Positions 22,992-33,632 of a stretch of 64,000 nucleotides of DNA are shown here, one piece after another. Under the pieces are notes generated by a model, which worked only from the letters and a program-made list of their open reading frames with translations, was not told the origin of the DNA and made no database searches. Both the position numbers and the translations under genes were made by a program. Origin of the DNA: Liolophura sinensis (lineage: Eukaryota > Mollusca > Polyplacophora > Chitonida > Chitonidae). The stretch covers positions 60,362,984-60,426,983 of the forward strand of contig NC_088300.1 of NCBI RefSeq assembly GCF_032854445.1, read 5' to 3'. The number at the start of each line of letters is the position of its first letter. Position 1 is the stretch's first letter.

Positions 22992-25900
22992 AGAAAAGGA
23001 CACAATGAAGTCTTTCCTCCCTGTTTTTGTTGTCTTAATCTGTTACCAACTTAGTGGCACAGACGGTCGTCTGTTGCCCAGAAGCCAGATTACCATTCAC
23101 TCGGATGACCACTTTGAGGTTAGTACCAGTAGTTTTGCCCGTCATCTTCGAGAATCTCTGACTCAATTTTTTTCATCTGCATAATGTTTCCTGGTTTTCT
23201 ATGTTGAATATGAATTTCTATAATATTGCTATTAAATTTATTTATTTATTTGATTGGCGTTTTTTGCCGAACTCAAGAATATTTGACGTATACGAAGGCC
23301 AGCATTATGGTGGGACGAAACAAGGTAGTGCCCGGGGGAACCCACGACCATCCGTAGGTTTTTGACAGCCCGTCTCACGCACGGCCGGAGAGGAAGCCAG
23401 GATGAGGCTGGACTTGATATTTCTATTAAAGGACAGTGTTGATAGACCAATATGATTAGGCATGTAAAATAGAAAAACTATTGAGTTCGGAAAACGCTCT
23501 GTGTTCAAAATCAGAGGAAACGTAAAGTATTGTTCAATAAACAACCATATCAACAATTTTCCCAGTATGATCTTATATCGAGCTAAGGCCCCGGGTAGCT
23601 CCACACATACAAGCATAAATTAGTTTACATGTCGACCCCAGGTAGCTCCTTTTGGTGTCTTGGTATGCAATAAACCAGTGAAACCACAGTTTCTAATCCA
23701 GCGCCCACCATCTCGACTGAGGCTTGGAGTAATGCAGAGGGTTTGTTAGGTACCCTGCGAAGGGCGGTAACTCACACTGGGTTCTCAGCTTTCTTCCACC
23801 CATGCATATGCCTTTCTCCCGTCGTATTAGTAAATTCAATCAAATAACTAAATATAAATCTTTTCTCTAGTATCTCCCAGATATTGAGGACAGCATTTTG
23901 CGCATGGCAGACTTAGACAATAGTGGCGCCATCAGCAACGATGAGATCCGAGTGTTCCTGGCCACACCGGGTGTCCCCGAGTTCCTCCGAAACGCTCTGA
24001 CCAGGGACACTGTACAGGGCGCTGATACAAACCGAAACGGACAACTGGAGAGATACGGTAAAATGTTCATCGGTTGTGCTTTTACCTTACTATAACTTAC
24101 CTGTATTTATCTTATAGGGTACATCCTTCACACTGATTTGAATTCGTTGGCTCACAACCTTACTTACACTTTGCGGAATAATTCACTGGCAGGTACTTAC
24201 ATGTATCAACAATTTGATTAAAATAGGAGGAAAAAAGATGTTCTACATTTTAGTAAAGCATTCGATACAATATGACAAAATGGCCTTGGGCAAGAGTTAT
24301 TAGTACTTAGTACATTAGTACATTTATTAGTATAAATGGAACAATGCTGCATGTTATATGAATTCTATATTGTGGTATCGCCCTGTAATTCACATTTTTG
24401 ACCTGTAATATTGGTGCCCGCCATTGAACGATGTGGAGTGCTTTATACATAAACAAATTTAATGAAAAAATTGTTTATGCATTTATTTATGCAGATGCAT
24501 TAATCAGGATTAAACACTACTGTGACAAATGGTAGACTTAATTAAAGCATATGAATCCAAAACAATTGTAATTTGCGTTAGAAATGCTCCTTTTAATTAA
24601 AAACGTAGGTACTGAAAAAATTGAAATTGTTGAAAGTTATATCAAAATATCTTTGCTTTTTCTTTTTGAAATTAAGAAGCACTGTTACCGCAATATTAGG
24701 CGTACACTTCTTTTTTTTTTTTTTTTTTTTTTGGTGGGTGGGGGGGATTTGGGGTATAGGAAATATAAAGATAGTGGAAAACTTTATGGAGAATTGGGCA
24801 AATACCATATTGTAATTTTCGTGTCGTCTTCTCATTGGGAGCCAAATATCTATAAGCTATTACATGTACGATGTTGAGTTCTACTGTCAGATGTGGACTG
24901 TACTATACACCAGTACTAACTGGTTCTGTCGGCTGGGAAGAGAGTTGAAGACATTGGTCTGAACTTTCTCTGGCTATCTCAGAAGCAAACAAGTTGGACA
25001 AAGATTGAAAGATCATTATTACCAACAGTAGCTCCATTAATGCACAAGTTCCTCTAACGGAGATTTTCATTCCAAATTTGAAGTGACATGGTCTCCCAAA
25101 TATTAGGTATATATTTTAAACTTCACACGTTTCTGACCCTTACTTTAATGAGAAGATTATTCGTAACCTTTTCTGAATGCTGTTTAAGCTGCTGTACTCT
25201 GCGTGTCTCTGTGTGTACGCCGACTTATCGAAAGTTGGTGTCATTGGGAACTTTCCGCTCGCTGCGCATATGATTTGGGCCCTTCCGGTTGAATATTAAT
25301 GAGGCAAAATGGCCCGCCCTCCTGTGTTGAATTCGAATAACGTTTCGAATTTCAACGTGAGTGATTTAGTTTATGACGCTCAGAATTTGTTTAGAAATCA
25401 AACTTTTGGGCGACCATGTCACTTTAATTAGCTTATCTGGTACAAATAGTTAGCTAGTATGAAACTCCCTTCTACCAATCACAGAGTTCCTGTAGAGACT
25501 GACCGCTGGGGCAACATTGGTAAAGGTCAAAGATTATGTGAATTATATGACCTTAAGATACTTGGTGACGGACATCATAACCTGGCTCCCTTCTCTACCC
25601 TCGTCTCTCGGCTCCATGGGGATTATATTTGAATGGTTAGTGCATTTCCTAGTACACAAAGGGCAATGGATCGACCCCTTCAGATCTATATATAAACCAC
25701 ACACAGTGAAGGTTGCAAAAATTTATAAATTGTTTTTTTTTTTTTGTTTTGTTAAAACATCAAAATGTTAAAACAAAATGTTTTAACAGATTCAAACACA
25801 CAATGTGATAGTCTATAGCCCAATCTGTATTTTAAGGGAAAAGAAAACAACTGTGACACCTATCTCTGATTCGAAAATATTCGTGTATAAAGTAAGACAA

Positions 25901-28900
25901 TGTTTACAATCGAAAGAATATCACATGGGACCTAAAAGCTATCAAATTCTGTGTATTGGAAAGGTGCAAGAGGAACCATTCTATCAGTGGGTTAGAATGG
26001 ACGTGAAATCTAACACTCCAGGTAATTCAAAGGGGATGGGCCCAATATTCAAAACAGGAAATAATCGACTAGAGGTATGGTCTGGAAGATTGAAAACTTA
26101 GGTAACATGCTAGGCAATAAAAAAAACAACAAAGACAACAACTTTGATAGAGATGGCGATCTATATAAAGATCAATGGTGAGCTGACTACTGTACAACGA
26201 TAACTTGCTCCTACATGTGAATCAACCTGATGAGCATCTTTACCATGTAGTTTGACCGTTTTCCCCATATCTCACAGACGGTGAATGGGTGTAACAAGCT
26301 TGAATCTGAATCTGAAAATCTGAATCCCTTTCCACAAAGGCTGTTTGTATACAGCCAGTGTCCACTGTATGTATGTATGTATGTATGCATACATGCTTGG
26401 GATTTTACGTCGTACTAAACAATTTTTAGTACTAAACACATAACGACGAGCAGTCATTACGCGAGTGTGTACATATACTGTGTCTTCATGTGGTAGGGCG
26501 ACTCCATGCCGCCAATGTTCTGCCGCCACTGAAGTATCATACAGACTCAGACATAACACTCAAAACAGTCACATTATACTGATACCGGCTAGCCACTCCA
26601 GTGTCGTTGCCCTAACCGCTCAATGCTGAGCGCCAAGCGAGACAGCAACAAGTACCATTCTGGATCGCAGCTCTCCCAACTTCGAGGCGGACGCTCTAAC
26701 CATTACGCCACCGAAGCGCTTACTTAACAAATTAAAGCACAGCTTATATTTCTTTGAACACTTACGAATGTTTAGCTCGCATATGTTTTCAGAGCTACAG
26801 GGAATTTTGATGGACGCCTTGAGTACCTTCTCATCCAGCCTAGCCGTCGTCAAAATACTTTCATTTGAAACCGAACAGATGATTAACAGAGGGGACATAA
26901 CTCTTCCTGAAGTAAGTGTGCGATGAAACAATATCAGCTCTGTTTATTCACTTATTTTATTGATACCGTATTTACCGAGGCAGTCAAGATTTTTTTTTAA
27001 ATTACGATTTTGTTTTATATTTAAGTATATGTTTTTTAACATACCGTCACCGATGTTTCTTTTTCGACTTAGACATCAATTGAAGTCGCACAGACTTTAT
27101 TGGACGCTTTGGATAGCAACAACAACAACAAGTTAAGCCTGGACGAAGCGTCTGAGTTCTATAGCCTAGTTTTCGATCAGAGATTTTGGGAAAGTTTGGT
27201 TGAGGCCTCTGCTGCTCTGGACGCTGACAGGGATAGCGAACTGAATCTGAAAGGTACGTGTCCATTATTTAATACATGCCAAACTCCTCTCGTACGCCTA
27301 TTCGTAAACGGGCGCATGTATGCTGCGATTACATGTCACTATAGCCTATTTCTTTTCGAGAGTCGCCTATATTCAGATGTCTGTCAAATCAATACTCGCT
27401 ACCAAAATTGCCTTCAGTCAGTGATGTGTAACAGCACAAGCTGTACACATGGATATGTTGGAAGTCCATATTCTTGCAAAAAAAATCAAACTAGAACACT
27501 TTTTCTAATTCATGATGTTATACTTCATAAGATCGGTTTCGATGCCAAGAGCCCATTGCCTCGGGTGACGTCATAAGTATTCAGAACCAAATTGCATGCT
27601 GGGAAATGGGCGTTGAGGGTAATTTTTTTACAATAGCCGGACTAACATGCGGCTAGAACAAACTCCACCCAGTAACACGGTCTACAGTACATTCTCAGTG
27701 AATTGAGTATATTGCTTTTTATAACAAACTTTCCTAACATCCAGCTGTAAATCCATACTGCCGTGAGATCGTATACTACAACAGATACTATCAAATTCAT
27801 TTATTAAGGTTATATCATACTAAGACTCCGCCCAGTATCCAGCATGCCACTGGTTTGGGAATAATTACGTCACCCGAGGCAATGATTTCTTGCCATCGAA
27901 ACCGAGCTTATTGACTTTAACATTAAGAATTAGAAAAAGTGGTCTGACATAATTTCCCTTGCAACAATGTGAACTTCAAACATATCAATGTGTAGAGCTT
28001 ATGTTGTTATGTGTCACTGATTAAAGGCAGTTTTTGTGGCGAGTATGACTAATTTTACAGACAGCTGAATATAGGCGACTCTTTAAAAATAGACTATAGC
28101 CCCAGATGGCTGTTCCATAGGCCTACATCTGTTTATACTGGACTGGCAATGTATCGTGCTGTGTTTCAGATCCTTAAGGTGCGTTGCATTACATAGATAA
28201 AGTCTTGTTTTACTTATCGGCAGTCCCTATGCCAAAACCAGAAGCAAAGTTTTAGAAAGCGAAGTCCAGTTTCCTCGCAAACAAAAGTACGGTCCAAACT
28301 TTTCATTAAAGCTCTCTGTGATGAGTTGATATTCATTATGTGTGTCTCTTGTCAATGGGAATGAATTGAAAATGTGACAAAACTGGAGCGTGTACATTAA
28401 CTTTTTCCAAAAAATGCTAATAACAGCAACGAATTGCGGCAAAAAAAGGGTCATGGTTTAATACCTATTCTGTTTCTGTTATGAAATATAGATTCGAATT
28501 GTCTGTCGTGGAGGGAGTAGAATAACAGCAGCCGTGATGAAAAAGAACGTTAGCAGTCATTTATAAAATTGTCCGTGATTCTAAAGGTTACGCAAAGTTG
28601 CGTTGTAAATATCATTTTTTTCATGGGTTTTTTATTCGGCCTAGCTACAGGTCTCTTGCTACATTTTTCAACAGTTTTCAACAAATACAAATGTAAAAAG
28701 ACTGAAGGACTGTCATTGAAATCTTCTGAGTATGGCATTAAACACCAATCAGATTGGATTCTTGTGGTATCTATTCAGTTACGGTTAAAATGGGACGAAG
28801 AAGCTGCAGGCTGAATTATATAATATCGTAATAATATACAAAAGGTCTGTTTATTGGTTTTCCTTTGCTATACTAATTACACTGCAGCTGTTTACCAATA

Positions 28901-29194
28901 TTTGACAAGTAAAACTTCAAATAAGTAAAATAACTGAGAGGCAAAGCGACAGAAAATGTAGGGTTGTACCAGTATTTAAACTAGGTGTACATAATTCAAG
29001 CGATGGACGTCGAATACCTGTTATATAATTCCAGCCTGTTCATTACGTGGCCTGTATTAACTGTATCTGTTGCAGAAATTGTCGAAGTGTACGAGGCACT
29101 GGGGGAAAAGTACGACTCTATGGACATGGAACCGCTAATAATGTATGCCCGAATAAAGTCTGCGTTGGGGGCATTCCCAGAGGTTGAAAATTGA
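22992..29194 (+). CDS. Secreted four-EF-hand protein, paralogue C (complete)
   Basis: Exons: 22992-23118 (ATG 23005), 23871-24057, 26793-26911, 27073-27253 and 29076-29194 (TGA 29192-29194). Together they give 720 coding nt, 239 aa. The signal peptide is MKSFLPVFVVLICYQLSGTDG. EF loops are DLDNSGAISNDE, DTNRNGQLERYE, DSNNNNKLSLDE and DADRDSELNLKE. The first two are canonical; the last two lack the position-6 Gly but keep the D1, D/N3, D/N5 and E12 ligands. Exon 3 has the motif FETEQMINRGDI. The C-terminal exon ends with YARIKSALGAFPEVEN. Donors and acceptors are all GT/AG. Candidate poly(A) signals AATAAA lie at about 29573 and 29586. A fold-back element sits in intron 4 and SINEs in introns 1 and 2. 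The nearest relative is A by exon 2 sequence. Secretion and Ca2+ binding are inferred from sequence; the biological role is unknown. Confidence 0.9.
23237..23418 (-). mobile_element. SINE lacking the tRNA head
   Basis: TTTATTTATTTGATTGGCGT, ACTCAAGAATATTTGACGTA, CCAGCATTATGGTGGGACGA and GGCCGGAGAGGAAGCCAGGA run in SINE order on the minus strand. It is in intron 1 of gene C. Confidence 0.85.
23789..23851 (+). repeat. Old SINE 3' remnant upstream of exon 2 of gene C
   Basis: CTTTCTTCCACCCATGC, CCCGTCGTATTAGTAAAT and CAATCAAATAACTAAAT are ordered as in the SINE end. It stops about 20 bp before the exon 2 acceptor and corresponds in position to the remnants in A and B. Confidence 0.6.
24058..26365. 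other. Intron 2 of gene C, mostly featureless
   Basis: Contains a poly-T run followed by a G-rich stretch (about 24711-24750). A small hairpin lies at about 25749-25793: TGTTAAAACAT and its complement ATGTTTTAACA separated by about 20 bp. No gene seen. Confidence 0.5.
26366..26717 (-). mobile_element. Second tRNA-derived SINE family, full length
   Basis: On the minus strand the head reads CGGTGGCGTAATGGTTAGAG then CGTCCGCCTCGAAGTTGGGA, a tRNA-like A-box region. The 3' end contains GTACGACGTAAAATCCCAAG and a CATA-type tail (plus strand TATGTATGTATGTATGCATA at about 26370). It ends about 75 bp upstream of exon 3 of gene C. Confidence 0.75.
27339..28099. mobile_element. Fold-back element with arms of about 270 bp
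   Basis: The left arm (about 27339-27612) and right arm (about 27829-28099) are imperfect reverse complements along their whole length. Examples are AGAGTCGCCTATATTCAG on the left with CTGAATATAGGCGACTCT on the right, and CATTGCCTCGGGTGACGT with ACGTCACCCGAGGCAATG. The middle is about 215 bp. No open frame spans it, so it is a non-autonomous foldback or MITE-like element in intron 4 of gene C. I see no clear target duplication. Confidence 0.8.
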
Positions 29195-29845
29195 ATGTGA
29201 TTTCCATATGGAAATACGTGGCTGAAACCAACTTCTACAGTACTAAGCAAATTTCAGTGGCCGATTTCACAAGACTTCTTGAAGAAATTTTTTGTAACTG
29301 CTTTCGTATATGGCGTTGTCCTGGTTATAGCGTCATAAATCGACGTGATTGACGAGGAAAGCTACGAAAAATTGACCTACGAAATTTTGTGGAAGCATTA
29401 AAAGGTATTTGTAATTCTCGGAAGGTTTATCCAGACAGTTGTAACAAACTACAAAGATCGCAAGTCTACAGAAACTATATGTAAAGGTGATGAAACGGAC
29501 CGCATGAAGGCCAGAGGCTTCCATCAATACAACGAATCTGTGAAAACAGGATGGTGAATTCATTTGGTTAAAAATAAAAGAAAATAATAAAATTAAACCA
29601 GTCTCTATGTCTAACACATTTTGTGTCACTCTAAACACAGGAAACGGATTTCCATTTCATGTCCGGTGTTTTGTTGTTTTTTTTAAGCTATTACCTTAAG
29701 GCTTGAAGTCTTTGTGTCGTAATCATTTATATATTACATTAACCCAAAAAGCAGTAAAAGCATAAAAGCCAATCATGAACTTACTTTGTTGAGTTTGTAA
29801 TATTCAAGTGACCGTTACTATCCTTTCTCTTTAATGACTTAATTC
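29195..29845. other. 3' flank of gene C
   Basis: Probable 3' UTR with AATAAA at about 29573 and 29586. The motif GGCCGATTTCACAAGACTTC at about 29259 resembles the arm of the inverted repeat at 18177 and the stretch at 52441. Confidence 0.5.
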
Positions 29846-30002
29846 GGCCGTAAGTGGGAAGGTCTGTCAGCAACCTGCGGATGGTCGTGGGTTTCCCCAG
29901 GGCTGTGCCCGGTGTCCACCCACCATAATGCTGGCCGCCGTCGTATAAGTGAAATATTCTTGAGTACGGCGTAAAACACCAATCAAATAAATAAATAAAT
30001 AA
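29846..30002 (+). mobile_element. 5'-truncated SINE with target-site duplication
   Basis: Contains CAGCAACCTGCGGATGGTCG, AATGCTGGCCGCCGTCGTAT and the AATCAAATAAATAAATAA tail. The sequence TAATGACTTAATT flanks it on both sides (about 29833-29845 and about 30000-30012). Confidence 0.88.
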
Positions 30003-30474
30003 TGACTTAATTTACCTATGCGTGCCCTCCTTTCTACATATGTATTGTTAGTTGATAGTTAACCCTTTTCAGCCTTCTTTAATCTGATATGTTCTTTGTA
30101 CATGTAGTTCAGCGTTACACTTGTCCACTCTACTTTAATTGCATGTTCTTGCTTTGATTTTACCATTGCATCAATTCCACTTGGTCTCCGGACCGAATAC
30201 TCTATCCATGTTCTTCATTTGAACGTAAACATACATTGTAAAATTATTCGCAAATCACACAGTATATATCTCACCCGTCCTGTTCATAATTACCATTGTT
30301 ACCCATGTGTATTAAGCCTGTGCATTCTTGTTACTCGTATATTTCGTGGCGATGGCTACACAGTGCGCCTAAATATATAGAGTAGGTTATTAAAAAATAA
30401 AGACGTCGATATTCGGAGCTTCACTCATTTTGTTCTAAGCAAAACGCATCTGTTGTACATTTTGCTATGGTTTA

Positions 30475-30550
30475 ATTGGTCAAAAATATTGCTGGTCGCA
30501 GCTGTTTGACTGGTTATAAATAAAAGCCTGACCACAGCCCCATGTTTCGC
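30475..30550 (+). promoter_or_regulatory. Possible TATA/CCAAT-type core promoter
   Basis: An inverted CCAAT box (ATTGG at 30475) precedes TATAAATA at 30515-30522. A start would fall near 30545. No convincing gene follows: the 117-codon frame at 30611-30964 has no recognised domain. It lies 2.5 kb upstream of the conserved block of gene D. Weak evidence. Confidence 0.25.
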
Positions 30551-32300
30551 TCCTTGCATCCTGCAGTTGTCTGTGTACAAATATATTGAGGAAATCTTAG
30601 CAGTGTACGAATGTCGCGTTACTTAAAAATACCTGGCACAATCTTCAGGCGTACATCTTTAACAGCGCGATTAAAGGGAATTTGTACAGATTGCCCAGCT
30701 CTTACTGTTCGTTCCGTCTTGCATGGCGACACTAAGCTGTCGACGACGCACGATTGGTCGTTTGAACCGTCGGACGTCGGACATATAATAATACGTATAT
30801 CTGTGTCTTCATTCCATATTCCTTGTCAAGGAGGAGAATGGCCGTGGGTTGAAAAACAGTCATGCTCAACCTGTCGTCCATACTGTACTGGCTGCGATCA
30901 GAAGTGCTTGGTTCACACATCGAGAAGAAGGACACAACCGACCAGAAGAATGGGGCAAATATAAGATGTAAAACTGGGGATGTATGACTGATCCATAATT
31001 CGATGGCCACGTGTATGCATGTCGTTATTCCAAAAGATGATCGTGATTTTATTACGGTTCGCATGACTTTTTTTTCAAAAGTTCCCCGCTTATGTCATAT
31101 AGTTGACCCGATAATATGCTTATAGGCCGTAGGGCAATTTCTGTACAGTTAAAAACACAGGTACGGTCTTTCATCTTGATTATCTGTAAGTTCCTGTAGT
31201 GGAACGCCACTCTGCCTCAACAGGTGCGGCGGCCCTCAATACACAGTATTTGACTCTCCCTTTATGCTGAGAAATGAAGCAAGGAACTGACTTCATGTCA
31301 TATTGAGGTATCACTATAGCCTGGCTTGTGTTTTTCCACGTGATACGTTTTAGGTGACAGGAGCATTCAAGTCCTTAGGCATACGAGTGTAAATTTCTTT
31401 CGGACAAGATAAATCTACGATAAAAGAAAATAAAGATTGTCCATTTCGTTAGAAAAATCATCTGTGCTGTCTGGATTTGATCGATCAAATGCAGAATCGT
31501 GCAAATCAGATGTCTTAATTCTTTAGGGACGCAGTCTCAACGAAGGCTTTATATACGGGCAATTCTGTTTTAGGGTGGTAAGTACAAAGAGCTTTGGGTT
31601 TAAAGCCTTATAGGTCTTTATGCGCGTTTACCAAGCCAATGACCGGGTCAGCGCAGTGCAGTTCACAGTTCACGCCCTCTGCTGGATACCAATACAGCTT
31701 CTAGTAACTCAATATACAATGACACATCGTATGGATAGTAACTTATATGTTTAGGTTAAACTGAAGAAAGCTTGGTGACTTCTGACATTAATGCATACTA
31801 AAGAGGCCTGTTTTGGTAAAGACCGATACAGCTAATGAGGGAATTGGGTCAACTAAATTCCGGAGAGGGAGACGGCAGTGTGGAAAGAAGAAAACTATTT
31901 CTGGTCTCTGGATAGTATATTTCCGTCGCTTTTCCTCCGTTAGAAGTCTCGAGCTGCCAGGAATCCATTTACAGTCAACGGTTGAGATTTTGGTAACAGT
32001 CCACACTTACTTTAATTAGCTGTGAACAGATAATATAGCCTAGAGGAACCAGTATGCGTTGAACGAAATGTTAGAAAACGTTAAAGAAGCAGCATAAATA
32101 TGAATTATAAATTTGCATCCAGGGTAAGGAATATGTTTTCTTGTAATTTAGATGATGGACTGGTCTTGTAAACAGTACTCTGCGTTATTAAATGTACCAT
32201 ACAAAGGATGCACCTTATTGCTGCTAATGTTTGTCCATGTCCCAGGTGTATTATAATCGACAGATATAAAATATATTATTATATACATATATTTATTAAT
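30551..32300. other. Intergenic, no supported gene
   Basis: Short open frames only, without motifs or splice structure that I can support. Confidence 0.4.
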
Positions 32301-32308
32301 ATGTAAAG

Positions 32309-32382
32309 GACATACTGCATACAAAGTAAAACCAGAGCAGCGACGATAATATGATGGTTGGCAAATGGTCACAGGTAACAGG
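32309..32382. repeat. Unnamed dispersed repeat, copy 3 (partial)
   Basis: CATACTGCATACAAAGTAAA, ACCAGAGCAGCGACGATAAT and GCAAATGGTCACAGGTAACA match the start of copies at 19308 and 60241. Confidence 0.55.
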
Positions 32383-33076
32383 TAAAATGTGTATGTATAT
32401 ATAGTACATGTTATACCAGATCTGTTTAAAGGAAGTTAAAGCATACATAGGCAGACTTCTCCAGTCTTACTGTCTACAGAAATATTCCAAAAATTTACAT
32501 TGTTATACGTAGATATGCGACTCTCTGAAAATATCTGCTAACCGAACAAAGGAAGGTTTTGCAGATAGCTTTTAAGTGCCACTCGGAAAACCAGAAAACG
32601 AGCTAAAGTGTGAATTTCGTAATAATCTCTTCAAGATGAATGGAAAACATAATTGAGTAAACACATTTAAACTGGCGAGCCCATATTAAAACTTATTATT
32701 GTTGTTTCTGAGCTACCAAGCCATTCGTACATTAAATTACGTGTTATATAGTGAGACCTGGAAAGTACGCTAAATTGTCTAAAACATTGTCTCAATTACT
32801 TAAGAATTAATCAGGAATATAGCACATGTAGTTAATTCATGTTCCTATCGACTGATATAGTCACTTATTTTGCTTTGCGCGTAGCCGTTGACTTTTCTCT
32901 TTCTATTTAGTACCTCACGACCTTCTCTGTAGGCGCCATTAATAACTATGTTCTGCATAGTATATCGTTAATAAGGCCTGTGTCTAGAAGGGGTAATTTA
33001 TCCCTAAGCAACCGTAATGTCACAACAGTTCAGGCCATTGTTTTACCAGGTGATTAGCCCCATTATTATGGCTGAA

Positions 33077-33279
33077 TCTATACAGGGTAGACTTCGGAGA
33101 ACTGTGTCAATGGTTTACCGGAATAGGTCGAAATAATTTCCTAATGTTTTTGAGTGGAGTTGTTTTAGCTAATTTGAAGTTTATGAGTTAAACACTCCGG
33201 CAACTGACCGTCTCGGCGAAGAGGTGAGGTGTAAAGTCAACGCTACCATAGTTTCATAGTTTGTATCTTGTACGGTAAC
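33077..33279 (+). promoter_or_regulatory. Putative promoter and non-coding first exon of gene D
   Basis: A diverged relative of the blocks upstream of B and C: CTATACAGGGTAGAC, GTTTACCGG, CGGCGAAGAGGTGAGGTGTA and GTAACGTAAGTAGATGAGTA. The base aligned with the +1 G of the donor in B and C is A here, but a good donor GTAAGT lies 14 bp upstream at 33280. The acceptor before the coding exon is at 33632, giving a short inferred 5' UTR intron of about 0.35 kb. Confidence 0.5.
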
Positions 33280-33632
33280 GTAAGTAGATGAGTATATCCA
33301 CCATTGTTTTTCTCTTGATTTATTGCTATATCAGTATATGTAAGGCGTTTATCGATATAAAATGTATTTTACTTTTTTATAGGTAATGAAGAGACAATTT
33401 ACCAAGCACTAGTAAAACCTACCGACATGCTTTTGAAACTTGCCTTTAACTTCCATTTAAAAAATGGAATCATGTCAAAATTGTTCTTCTTGATTTTTCT
33501 TTTTCGGTTGTTTTTTATTCGGTGTAAAACACACAATTCAGGTTTCTTTTACGAAGCTCTTGTAATCTACGCTTTAGAAACTTGGGTTCGTGTTTATAAA
33601 AAGGAATCAAGTTAAAATTGTATTTTTTTCAG

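Noticed and set aside
26620-26931. 103-codon minus frame at a SINE and exon 3 of gene C
   Set aside because: It reads through the second SINE family's head and the reverse strand of a real exon.
30611-30964. 117-codon plus frame downstream of a TATA-like box
   Set aside because: No domain or signal peptide recognised. I kept only the promoter-like motif as a weak finding.
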